Below are positions 34,268 through 42,406 of a stretch of DNA of 64,000 nt, in pieces. Each line of letters opens with the position of its first letter. Position 1 is the stretch's first letter. The stretch is from an uncultured Clostridia bacterium (GTDB lineage: Bacteria; Bacillota; Clostridia; Oscillospirales; UBA644). Both the position numbers and the translations under genes were made by a program. The stretch covers positions 186,001 to 250,000 of the forward strand of contig CAOJUB010000001.1 in the NCBI GenBank assembly GCA_948443805.1, written 5' to 3'. Below the pieces are notes generated by a model. It did no database searches, was not told the origin of the DNA, and was given only the letters and a program-made list of their open reading frames with translations.

Positions 34268-35533
34268 TTATTCTTTGACAAAAAAAGCTTTCATCTCTTT
34301 CAATCGGAAATTTCCGTCGGAAGAAACCACTTCCACAATCATTTTGGAGGCGGAGACGGTCGGGAAGGAACAGATCCGTTTGTGCCCGACTGTCTGTCCG
34401 TGGTAAAGGCAGATTACATTTTCACGGTACAGGGGCAGCAGCGAATAAATCTTAAATTCGGTGATTCCTTCACCCTCCGAAAGGTCTTCCGAGAGCATGA
34501 TCCGGTTTATCGGCGTGTTGCCGTCATGTTCGATGCAAAAGCTGTTTTTCAGGCCGAAATCGGTAAATTCCTTCAATCCGGAAAAGCCCTGGATCGGCGT
34601 ACCGTATCTTTTTTTGATTTCTTTGCCGAATTCCAAAAGACGTTCCCTGTCTTTTTCCGGGAGAAGGCCGTTTTTGTCCGGTCCGATATTAATCAGAAAA
34701 TTGGCGCCCCGGCCTACTGAAAGTTCATAGATTCCAACCAGTTCTTCGACCGATTTGATCTGGTCTTCGTTGGTATCGTCAAACCAGGTATTCCGCATCA
34801 TAAAATCGCATTCCGCCGGCAGAAACTTTTTTTCTCCGAGCCGGTCTTTTTCACCCGATGCGGTGGTGTTGGTTGAAAAATCGACCGCGCTGACGGTGTT
34901 TCGGTTTGGCATGTCCGCATATCCGGCTTCGTTTCCGACCCAGCGGGTGTCGGGGTCCCACATATTAAAAATCAGAATTTCCGGCTGCAAAGATCGGATG
35001 GCGGAAATAATTCTTTCGGTATCATATTCGTGGCCTTCCGAACCGTTTCCATCGAACCACAGATAATCAATTTTTCCGTAATTGGTCAGCAGTTCGCTGA
35101 TTTGATTGATGAAATAACCGTCGTAGTCCGGTTCGCTTTTTAAATTAATGCCGCCCCATTGTGCCGGGGAATAATACAGGCCGACTTTCAGCCCGAATTT
35201 CCGGCAGGACGTGACAAATTCGGCCACAACGTCGCCCTCCCCGTTTTTCCAGGGGGTATTTTTTACCGAATAATCGGTATAAGCCGAGGGCCAGTTGGCA
35301 AATCCGTCATGGTGTTTGGTTACCAGAATTGCATATTTTGCGCCGGCCTCTTTGGCCGTGCTGATCCACTGGTCGCAGTTGAGTTTTTCCGGATTGAAAG
35401 CCGATACCGGCATTTCCCGGTCGTCCCAGTCCCGGTGTCCCGGAAAAAAACTCCGGATTCCAAAATGGAAAAACAGGCCGAATTCCCAGTCCATAAACGC
35501 CAGCTGTTTTTCCGTCGGTTTTGTTTTGTTCAT
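34268..35533 (-). CDS. Alpha-L-fucosidase (GH29), cytoplasmic
   Basis: The 421-residue product begins directly with the GH29 barrel: Trp-Phe-Gly-type segment Phe-Gly-Leu-Phe-Phe-His-Phe-Gly-Ile-Arg near residue 18, Val-Thr-Lys-His-His-Asp-Gly-Phe near 70, and Tyr-Leu-Trp-Phe-Asp-Gly-Asn-Gly near 156 with the nucleophile Asp. Short GH29 enzymes lack C-terminal carbohydrate-binding modules, and this fits. It hydrolyses terminal alpha-L-fucose; no signal peptide is seen, so it acts on imported fuco-oligosaccharides. It neighbours a DUF4432 protein and a divergent sugar-catabolic operon, which supports sugar scavenging. Confidence 0.88.
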   Translation of the reverse strand: MNKTKPTEKQLAFMDWEFGLFFHFGIRSFFPGHRDWDDREMPVSAFNPEKLNCDQWISTAKEAGAKYAILVTKHHDGFANWPSAYTDYSVKNTPWKNGEGDVVAEFVTSCRKFGLKVGLYYSPAQWGGINLKSEPDYDGYFINQISELLTNYGKIDYLWFDGNGSEGHEYDTERIISAIRSLQPEILIFNMWDPDTRWVGNEAGYADMPNRNTVSAVDFSTNTTASGEKDRLGEKKFLPAECDFMMRNTWFDDTNEDQIKSVEELVGIYELSVGRGANFLINIGPDKNGLLPEKDRERLLEFGKEIKKRYGTPIQGFSGLKEFTDFGLKNSFCIEHDGNTPINRIMLSEDLSEGEGITEFKIYSLLPLYRENVICLYHGQTVGHKRICSFPTVSASKMIVEVVSSDGNFRLKEMKAFFVKE

Positions 35534-35680
35534 TTTTTTTCTCCGTTCTTTTTCTTTTTCTTTATTTGCCGGAAAAAATATCCGGAATCTGCTGCCGGAT
35601 ATTTTTCGGTTTCCCGGAGAAAATAATCCTGCAGTCCAAAAAAATTGTGTATGACTTTATTTGTCTGAAAGGAGATCAAT

Positions 35681-35857
35681 ATGGCTAAAAGCAGAAAAAA
35701 ACAGGAGAAGAAGACTTCCGCCAATACCAAGGAGGCTCCTTATGCTACCCTTGCAAACGCCAACCGCGCGTCTGTTGATGCGAAAAACGGCGTAAGCCAT
35801 CCGTCTGTCGAATCGGTGACGGAAACGCGAAGCTGGAGTCAGGAGAACAAGAAATAA
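35681..35857 (+). CDS. Small basic protein, 58 residues, unknown function
   Basis: The ATG at 35681 has an excellent AAAGGAGATCAAT ribosome site, and the frame closes at 35855-35857. The N-terminus is Lys/Arg-rich (residues 2-11). The rest is Ala/Ser/Asn-rich, with a C-terminal Thr-Arg-Ser-Trp-Ser-Gln-Glu-Asn-Lys-Lys. Its C-terminal pattern (Pro-Ser-x-Glu-Ser-Val then Arg-x-Trp and Asn-Lys) recalls small CPC_1213-type proteins of Clostridia, but this is from memory and weak. A hairpin at 35935-35964 can terminate it. It lies antiparallel between two sugar genes. Confidence 0.7.
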   Translation: MAKSRKKQEKKTSANTKEAPYATLANANRASVDAKNGVSHPSVESVTETRSWSQENKK

Positions 35858-35923
35858 ATTTTCAGAAAAAGTTTTATTTCCGTATTTATTTCTGTAAACT
35901 GGTTCTTTAGATAGGCAAATCAA

Positions 35924-36928
35924 TTAGAGATCGTAGAAACGGAGGCCAACCTCCGTTTCTTTTGTCTGAAACGGTTCGATTTTCGCAATGGTTCCGTTTT
36001 TCTTTTCCTCGTGCCGCCCCATAATAAAGCTGTTTGTCGGTTCAATGCCGAGTACATATTCTCCGCTTTTCATATATTTCCAGTGAGCCGCCACCGGCAG
36101 CGTATTTACCGACCAGAATATCTCCACGCCGAAACCGAGCACCGGATTTTCCAGCCGGAGAGCGGCTTCCCCTTCCACTGCGGGAACGGTATTGAAATAG
36201 ACCTCTTCGGGTTTCCCGTCAATCGGGTCGCCGAAAGAAAAACGGGATTCAAACTGTTTTTTTGCTTCGCTGTCCCGGGGAGAGGTCTGGGTTCCTTCCG
36301 GCACGATCATTTTCAGATCGGGAGAAAGAAACGGCCAGCCGAAATTGAAATGATACAGCAGCATATAGTCGCAGGGTTCGGGCGTCTGGTTGGTCAGGCG
36401 GTCCCTGAGGGTCAGCGTATTCTCGCCGACCGGCGTGCAGACAGTGCGCCGGACTTCCAGAGAATGTCCGTTGAACTGGGTTTCCCGGATGGTCCCTGCA
36501 ACGGTCAGTTTATCTCCGTCTTGTATGTCTGCCGCGAGATTCCCGGCCGGAATGGAGTGAAACCTTCCGTGCGCCGGATGCCACACGCCATCGTCCCGGT
36601 TTGCGCCGCCTGTTGACATTAAGCCGCAGGTATACATCATGCCGGCGGGAAAGGTGTGGATAAAATCGCTCTCAAAATGGGAAAAGGCATAGGGAGAACG
36701 GTAGCCGTTTTTGGTTAGAAAATGAATATTGATTCCCCGGTAGGAGAGCGCCGCGATATCCAGCGCGCAGTCAGCCGACAGGCGGTAGGAAAGCCCGGCG
36801 CCGTTATTGACGAAATAATAGGCGCTGCCCTTGTCGAAGCCTTCGGCGGCGGTCATTTTTTCAATTCCATAGAGCTGTGCCGGATTGCCGAGCCACCGAC
36901 CCCGGTCAGCAGGGTTTTTGATATCCAT
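35924..36928 (-). CDS. DUF4432 family protein, aldose 1-epimerase-like
   Basis: The 334-residue beta-rich protein has the DUF4432 pattern of galactose-mutarotase-like folds: an early Arg-Gly-Ile-Asn segment near 67, His-Gly-Arg-Phe near 120, and Tyr-His-Phe-Asn-Phe-Gly-Trp-Pro near 192, where mutarotases hold their catalytic His. The likely role is interconversion of sugar anomers or recognition of a sugar, but the family is uncharacterised. It is divergent from the six-gene sugar operon over 283 bp and lies upstream of the fucosidase gene. Its 3' end overlaps a hairpin that works as terminator for the small protein on the other strand. Confidence 0.8.
   Translation of the reverse strand: MDIKNPADRGRWLGNPAQLYGIEKMTAAEGFDKGSAYYFVNNGAGLSYRLSADCALDIAALSYRGINIHFLTKNGYRSPYAFSHFESDFIHTFPAGMMYTCGLMSTGGANRDDGVWHPAHGRFHSIPAGNLAADIQDGDKLTVAGTIRETQFNGHSLEVRRTVCTPVGENTLTLRDRLTNQTPEPCDYMLLYHFNFGWPFLSPDLKMIVPEGTQTSPRDSEAKKQFESRFSFGDPIDGKPEEVYFNTVPAVEGEAALRLENPVLGFGVEIFWSVNTLPVAAHWKYMKSGEYVLGIEPTNSFIMGRHEEKKNGTIAKIEPFQTKETEVGLRFYDL
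35935..35964 (+). terminator. Terminator hairpin inside the end of the DUF4432 coding region
   Basis: AGAAACGGAGG and CCTCCGTTTCT pair perfectly over 11 bp around a CCAA loop, followed by TTTTG on the plus strand. It would end transcription of the small protein and encodes the last residues of DUF4432 on the minus strand. Confidence 0.65.
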
Positions 36929-37109
36929 CGTGATTCCCTTTCTTTTTTCGCTTGCAAAGCGTGTTTCCCGGAACGGTCCGGCGGTATTTTTTTTCTTTTT
37001 CCCGGATCGTTTTTCTGAGGGGTGAAATCCGGAAGATTCCGTTGTTTTTCAGTATAGCATGATTTTATGAACGAATCACTATATTTTTGCGAATTTTTTT
37101 GAAATACTC

Positions 37110-37138
37110 TTGACTTTGTCCTGTAAATTGCTTACAAT
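37110..37138 (+). promoter_or_regulatory. Sigma-A promoter of the six-gene sugar operon
   Basis: TTGACT (37110-37115) and TACAAT (37133-37138) are 17 nt apart, 74 bp before the Gfo/Idh start, in the divergent region with the DUF4432 gene. Confidence 0.8.
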
Positions 37139-37211
37139 GATACATAGAAAATTAGGTTCATTTTGTATCGCCGGGCATGCCCCGGATGAACCGAAGAAAG
37201 AGGTATCGTTT

Positions 37212-38351
37212 ATGAGCAAAAAAGTTCGTTTCGGAATCATCGGATGCGGATTGATGGGTAAGGAATTCGCTTCGGCCGCCGCCAGATGGTGTCATCTTAA
37301 CGAAGAGATTCCCTGTCCGGAAATTGTTGCGGTCTGCGATAAAAATCCCGCTGCGGTGGATTGGTTTTCCAAACATTTTCCTTCGGTGACTTTTACAACT
37401 GAAAATTACCGGGAGCTTCTGACCCGGGACGATATCGACGCGATCTACTGCGCGCTGCCTCATAATCTGCATGCGCAGGTTTATTGCGATATTATCAACG
37501 CGGGAAAACATCTGCTGGGCGAAAAACCGTTCGGTATTGATAAAGAAGCCAATGAAACGATTGTTGCTGCGGTGAAAGCGCACCCCGAAGTGATTGTCCG
37601 CTGCGCGAGCGAATTTCCCTATTATCCTGCCTGCCAGCAGTTAATTCAATGGATTCAGGAAGATAAATTCGGCAAAATCATTCAGGTGACTTCCTGTTTC
37701 AAGCACAGCAGCGATATGGATCCGGAAAAACCGATCAACTGGAAACGGATGATTGAAATAAACGGAGAATACGGGTGCATGGGCGATCTCGGAATCCATA
37801 CGCAGCATCTGCCGTTCCGCATGGGCTGGAAGCCGGTCAATGTTTATGCAAAGCTTTCGAAGCTCATCACCGAAAGGCCCGACGGCAAAGGCGGGAGAGT
37901 TCCCTGCCTGACCTGGGACAACGCAGTGCTGACCTGTGATGTGAAAGATAAGGACGGCAGCCTTTTCCCGATGATGCTGGAAACCAAGAGAATGTCGCCC
38001 GGTTCGACCAACGAATGGAGCATTGAAGTCCTCGGCCTGAAAGCCTCCGCCCGTTTTTCCACCAATGATCCCAACGGTTTTCACTATACCCAAAGCTGGG
38101 GCAAGGAGCAGGCATGGTGCCGCCTCAATGTCGGGTATAAACCGCTGTTTCCGACCATTACCGGCGGTATTTTTGAATTCGGTTTTACCGATGCGATTTT
38201 ACAGATGTGGGCCGCGTTTTTATGTGAAATCGGCGGGATGGATCCCAAATTCGGATGCTTTACCCCCGAAGAGACCCTTCTTTCCCACGCGCTGCAGACG
38301 GCGGCGCTCGAATCGCATAAAACAGGCGCCGTTGTTGCGCTGAACGACTAA
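37212..38351 (+). CDS. Gfo/Idh/MocA-family oxidoreductase
   Basis: The 379-residue product has an N-terminal Rossmann motif Gly-Ile-Ile-Gly-Cys-Gly-Leu-Met-Gly near residue 8. The Glu-Lys-Pro-Phe-Gly motif near 104 contains the catalytic Lys-Pro of the family. The C-terminal half is the family's alpha/beta substrate domain. These enzymes oxidise or reduce sugars, inositols and their derivatives with NAD(P). AAAGAGG lies before the ATG at 37212; the longer open frame lacks support. It is first gene of a tightly spaced operon, and the neighbouring amidohydrolase could hydrolyse its lactone product. The sugar is not identified. Confidence 0.88.
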   Translation: MSKKVRFGIIGCGLMGKEFASAAARWCHLNEEIPCPEIVAVCDKNPAAVDWFSKHFPSVTFTTENYRELLTRDDIDAIYCALPHNLHAQVYCDIINAGKHLLGEKPFGIDKEANETIVAAVKAHPEVIVRCASEFPYYPACQQLIQWIQEDKFGKIIQVTSCFKHSSDMDPEKPINWKRMIEINGEYGCMGDLGIHTQHLPFRMGWKPVNVYAKLSKLITERPDGKGGRVPCLTWDNAVLTCDVKDKDGSLFPMMLETKRMSPGSTNEWSIEVLGLKASARFSTNDPNGFHYTQSWGKEQAWCRLNVGYKPLFPTITGGIFEFGFTDAILQMWAAFLCEIGGMDPKFGCFTPEETLLSHALQTAALESHKTGAVVALND

Positions 38352-38377
38352 ATCAGAAAGAATCGAGGCGTTTTCCG

Positions 38378-39415
38378 ATGTTCGGATTTGAAAGAACGGC
38401 ATATGATAAAAAAGTTTACGAGGAACAGCTGAAGGATTTTCTTCCCGAAACGTTTATTGATATCCATACCCATATCTGGAAAAAGGAGTTTGACGGACAG
38501 GATCATACCAAGGGCTGCGTTTCCTGGACAAAGCTTGTTGCGGCGGACTGTACGGCCGAAGACCTGTTTCAGACCAACCGGGATATGTTTCCCGGGAAAA
38601 AGGTGATTCCCGTTCTGATGGGACAGCCGATGTCCAATGTGTATCAGACCAATGAATATACCGAGGAGTGCAGCCGGAAATACGGGCTTCCCGCCTTTTT
38701 CTGCACCGACTATACCATGTCCGGCGAATATCTCGAAGAACAGGTGAAGAAAGGCGGCTTTATCGGGCTGAAACCCTATCTGAATAATTCGCCGCAGTAT
38801 ATTCCGTCGAACGAAATCCGGATTTACGATTTTCTGACGCCGGAACATCTTGAGGCTGCGAATAAAAACGGCTGGATTGTTATGCTGCATATCGCCCGGC
38901 CGGGAAGGCTGCGCGATGAGGTTAATCTGGCGCAGCTGATGGAAATTGAGGAAAAATATCCGAATATCAAATTGATTGTGGCGCATGTGGGAAGAGCCTA
39001 TTCCAAAGAGGATCTCGGAACGGCTTTCGACGTGCTGAAGCATACCGAAAATATGATGTTTGACTTTACCGCCAACACGCTTTCGCTGGCAATGGAGCAG
39101 TGTATCAATGCCGTCGGAACCAAACGGCTGATGTTCGGGTCCGATCTTCCGATTACCAAAATGCGGATGTACCGGATCACCGAAAACGGTTTTTACTACA
39201 ATGTTGTTCCCCGCGGGCTGTACGGCGACGTCAGCACCGATCCGCATATGCGGGAGACCGATGAAGAAGACGTAACCAATTTCATGTATGAGGAACTTCT
39301 TGCCTTTAAGCAATGCGCTGAAACACTCGGTCTTTCCCGGAACGACGTTGCGGATATTCTCTGTCATAATGCCGCAAAACTTTTTGATATCGACATAAGG
39401 AGAGAAATGCTGTGA
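38378..39415 (+). CDS. Amidohydrolase-2 family protein, possible sugar lactonase
   Basis: The 345-residue TIM-barrel hydrolase has Asp-Ile-His-Thr-His-Ile-Trp near residue 28 (metal HxH), Met-Leu-His-Ile-Ala-Arg near 168, Val-Ala-His-Val-Gly-Arg near 199 and Phe-Gly-Ser-Asp-Leu-Pro near 252 with the catalytic Asp. The family (COG2159/3618) includes decarboxylases and lactonases such as L-fucono- and L-rhamnono-lactonases. Next to a sugar dehydrogenase, a lactonase role is plausible. The stop overlaps the next start by 4 bp. A decarboxylase or dipeptidase role cannot be excluded. Confidence 0.82.
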   Translation: MFGFERTAYDKKVYEEQLKDFLPETFIDIHTHIWKKEFDGQDHTKGCVSWTKLVAADCTAEDLFQTNRDMFPGKKVIPVLMGQPMSNVYQTNEYTEECSRKYGLPAFFCTDYTMSGEYLEEQVKKGGFIGLKPYLNNSPQYIPSNEIRIYDFLTPEHLEAANKNGWIVMLHIARPGRLRDEVNLAQLMEIEEKYPNIKLIVAHVGRAYSKEDLGTAFDVLKHTENMMFDFTANTLSLAMEQCINAVGTKRLMFGSDLPITKMRMYRITENGFYYNVVPRGLYGDVSTDPHMRETDEEDVTNFMYEELLAFKQCAETLGLSRNDVADILCHNAAKLFDIDIRREML

Positions 39416-40797
39416 AAAAAATAAAAATCGGGTTGCTTCCGTTATATATCAAATTGTACGATGATTTACTGCCGGAACTGCGGGATCGGCTGGATCCTTT
39501 TTACGAAAAAATCGCTGCGCTGCTGGCTGCGGAAGGTTTTGACGTGATCAAAACGCCGTTTTGCCGTGTGGAAAAGGAATTTCAGGACGCAGTCAATCAT
39601 TATGAGAATGCCGGCGCCGACTGTATAGTTACTTTACATATGGCGTATTCTCCTTCGCTGGAGTCGGAAAAGGCGCTGACCGGAACGTCTTTACCGATTG
39701 TTGTCCTTGACACCACAGAGACCTTTGCTTTCGATCCCATGCAGGATTCGGCGGAAATCAATTTCAACCATGGAATCCACGGAGTTATGGATATGTGTAA
39801 TATTCTTCGCCGGCACGCTAAAAAATTTGCGATCGCCGCAGGGCACTACGAACAGTCCGATGTGATTCAGAAAGCGGCGGGGCTGATTCGGGCTGCCGCT
39901 GCTGCCAACGCGGTTCACGGTTCAAAAGTCGGCGTTTTCGGCGGCGGTTTTCAGGGAATGGGTGATTTTGCGGTTACGGCAAACGAACTGCAAAAGAATT
40001 TCGGCGCAACGCTGCTTTCGGCCGATCCGAAAGAAATGAAGGAAATTTCCGCTTCGGTTTCGCAGGCGGAGATTCAGGCTGAACAGCAGGCTGATAAGGA
40101 AATTTTTGCCTTTCCCGAAGAACTGAATCAGGAAAATTATGATGCGAACACCCGCGCCTGTCTGACAATCCGGAAATGGATCGAAAAACACAGTCTTTCT
40201 GCTTTTTCGGTTAATTTCCTTCAGGTCACGGCAGAAAACGGATTGGATTCTATGCCGTTTACCGAGGCCTGCAAGGCCATGACGAGAGGTATCGGCTATG
40301 CCGGTGAAGGCGATGCGCTCAACGCCATGCTTTCCGGCGCTTTGCTTCAGGCGTTTCCGGAGACGTCTTTTGTGGAGATCTTCTGTCCGGACTGGAAAAA
40401 CGACACGCTTTTCCTCAGCCATATGGGGGAAATGAATTACGATCTTGCAGCGGAAAAACCGCAGATGAGAAACGTTTCGTTTAATTACACCGACGCGAAA
40501 CCGCCGGTAGTAGGATATTCCAAATTCAAAAAAGGCGCCGCGGTTTATGCCAATATTTACCGGGATGAAACCGGATATTGCTTGCTGGCAACGCCGGTAG
40601 AAATGCTTGAAGTCAAAGAAGACGCATTTCCCTGTTCCATGCGGGGATGGATGAAACCGAACTGCAAAGTCGGGGAGTTTCTGAAAAAACTCAGTCTTCA
40701 CGGCGCCACGCACCACAGCCTGCTGGTCTACGGCGCTTCGACGGAAGAACTTTGCTTTTTCGGTGAACTGCTCGGCATGAAAACCTTTGAAATCTGA
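39412..40797 (+). CDS. L-fucose/L-arabinose isomerase-family protein
   Basis: The 461-residue product starts with GTG overlapping the previous stop (GTGA). The fold pattern is that of L-fucose and L-arabinose isomerases: Thr-Leu-His-Met-Ala-Tyr near residue 77, His-Gly-Ile-His-Gly-Val near 122, Gly-Gly-Gly-Phe-Gln-Gly-Met-Gly-Asp near 179 and Gly-Glu-Gly-Asp-Ala-Leu-Asn near 301, where these isomerases bind metal and substrate. It is shorter than fucose isomerase (about 590) and closer to arabinose isomerase. It would convert an aldose to a ketose before the FGGY kinase. The exact sugar is inferred. Confidence 0.78.
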   Translation: MKKIKIGLLPLYIKLYDDLLPELRDRLDPFYEKIAALLAAEGFDVIKTPFCRVEKEFQDAVNHYENAGADCIVTLHMAYSPSLESEKALTGTSLPIVVLDTTETFAFDPMQDSAEINFNHGIHGVMDMCNILRRHAKKFAIAAGHYEQSDVIQKAAGLIRAAAAANAVHGSKVGVFGGGFQGMGDFAVTANELQKNFGATLLSADPKEMKEISASVSQAEIQAEQQADKEIFAFPEELNQENYDANTRACLTIRKWIEKHSLSAFSVNFLQVTAENGLDSMPFTEACKAMTRGIGYAGEGDALNAMLSGALLQAFPETSFVEIFCPDWKNDTLFLSHMGEMNYDLAAEKPQMRNVSFNYTDAKPPVVGYSKFKKGAAVYANIYRDETGYCLLATPVEMLEVKEDAFPCSMRGWMKPNCKVGEFLKKLSLHGATHHSLLVYGASTEELCFFGELLGMKTFEI

Positions 40798-40846
40798 CGG
40801 CGGCAAAAAATAATACAACTGTTTTAGAAGGAAAGGACGATATATA

Positions 40847-42388
40847 ATGTTTTACTCTCCCAAACTCTCTCTTTCGGATATTCTCGGTAAGGAATACACG
40901 GCAAGCGTCGCGGGCGCGCTGGACGCTCTCGGTGTGATGCCGGAAAAAGACGCGCAGGCAATTGCCGAGGAAAAGGTCGATTTCTATCCCGAAGCATTGC
41001 AGAAAAAAAATGAAGAACTGCTGGATCAGGTAGGCACGCAGATTGCCAAACCGTTCCGCAGTGAAAATAACGGTGCCGCGACCAATGCGTTCGCAAAAGC
41101 GACCAATTATAACGCCGCGCCTCTGACGGGGCTTTGCAATATGCGCTTGGGGGAAGACGGGAGATTGTATCTGCTTGGGAAAAGCGAACATTATCAGTCC
41201 TCGCTCGGCCATAATTTCAACGGTTATAAACTGATCGACAATGCAAGGAAACTCGGCATTCTCAATGCTACGCATAACAATACCCGCGGCTATGTAACCC
41301 GGCTGATGGAGCGGGAACTGGTGCGGACGGCGAACGGGCTTGCTAAAGAGGACAAAGCGGGGCTGGAAAAGGTTTTGGCCTCGGAAGAACCGAAAGTTCT
41401 CAATCGGGTTATCAATCTGGAAACCGGAAGCCTTGCGGTTGAAGCCGGTGTGAAAATGATGCTGGCGCGTTTTTACCGTTTGGATGAAAGTTTCGGCGCG
41501 CCGAAATATGAAAACAAAACGCCGGTTTTCTTTGTGATGCAGGATCAGGACGGAGGCAAAGGCGCGAATTATCACGGAACCACTGTTCTCACCCAGACCT
41601 TCCGCGGGCTGTGGCCGCAGTTCTATGAGGCGGTAGAGAAAGCAGGAATTTATAAGGTCGTGCCGGTAAAAATCAACGATCTGGATGATTTTAAAACGAA
41701 AATAGAACAGTATAACAGCGGTGAATACAAAACCGCCGGGTTTATTCACGAGCTGATTTTGATGAATTACGGCGGCGTTCGCCTGACCGATGAATATATT
41801 CAGGGGGCTTATGCGCTTTGCCGGCAGTATGATACGCCCACCATGTCGGACGAAATTCAGTCCTGCATGTGGTATAAAGGGATGTTTTTGTTCCGTCTTT
41901 ATGGAATTCAGCCTGATTTTGTTGCTGTGGGCAAGGGTTTCCCCGGCGGCGAATATCCGGCAAGCAAAATCATTACCACGGCAGAAATGGATATCCTCAA
42001 CCAGTTCGGCGCTCTGGTCACCAACGGGCAGGAGGAGCTGGCGTCCCTTGCCTATTTGATTACGATGACCTTCTCGGAAGCGAACGGCGATCTGATTGAG
42101 CAGGAGGGCAAACGTTTTGAAGCCGGCCTTCGCAGTCTTGCTGAAAAATTCCCCAAACAGATCAAAAAAGTAGAAGGCCAGGGGCATCTTTCGGCCATCC
42201 ATTTTCAGGATGTCGATACGGCGGCGCGGTTTGCCAAGATTCTTAACGGCTATTGTATCGATACCAGCGCGCAGATTTATAAAGTCAACTGTCCGCCGGC
42301 CGTCCTGCTGAAACCGCCGGTCATCTCTTCGGATAAAACTTTGGATTATATTGTTGAAAAATTTGCGCTTTCTTTGCAGCAGCTGTAA
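40847..42388 (+). CDS. PLP-dependent class III aminotransferase-like protein
   Basis: The 513-residue product has class III (ornithine/GABA-type) features: Thr-His-Asn-Asn-Thr-Arg-Gly-Tyr near residue 141, Tyr-His-Gly-Thr near 243 (the PLP-contacting region), Ser-Asp-Glu-Ile-Gln-Ser-Cys near 337 (the Asp that binds the pyridine nitrogen) and Val-Gly-Lys-Gly-Phe-Pro-Gly-Gly near 363 with the Schiff-base Lys. Length exceeds the usual 430-460 because of an N-terminal extension of about 100 residues. The position inside a sugar operon, between an isomerase and a kinase, is unusual. It may act on an amino sugar or keto sugar, or be a new branch with a changed reaction. AAGGAAAGG lies upstream. Confidence 0.82.
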   Translation: MFYSPKLSLSDILGKEYTASVAGALDALGVMPEKDAQAIAEEKVDFYPEALQKKNEELLDQVGTQIAKPFRSENNGAATNAFAKATNYNAAPLTGLCNMRLGEDGRLYLLGKSEHYQSSLGHNFNGYKLIDNARKLGILNATHNNTRGYVTRLMERELVRTANGLAKEDKAGLEKVLASEEPKVLNRVINLETGSLAVEAGVKMMLARFYRLDESFGAPKYENKTPVFFVMQDQDGGKGANYHGTTVLTQTFRGLWPQFYEAVEKAGIYKVVPVKINDLDDFKTKIEQYNSGEYKTAGFIHELILMNYGGVRLTDEYIQGAYALCRQYDTPTMSDEIQSCMWYKGMFLFRLYGIQPDFVAVGKGFPGGEYPASKIITTAEMDILNQFGALVTNGQEELASLAYLITMTFSEANGDLIEQEGKRFEAGLRSLAEKFPKQIKKVEGQGHLSAIHFQDVDTAARFAKILNGYCIDTSAQIYKVNCPPAVLLKPPVISSDKTLDYIVEKFALSLQQL

Positions 42389-42406
42389 AAAAGAACGGAG
42401 CGTTGT

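Noticed and set aside
34045..34281. Basic 78-residue minus-strand open frame before the fucosidase end
   Set aside because: It overlaps the fucosidase gene, has no recognisable domain and no ribosome site.
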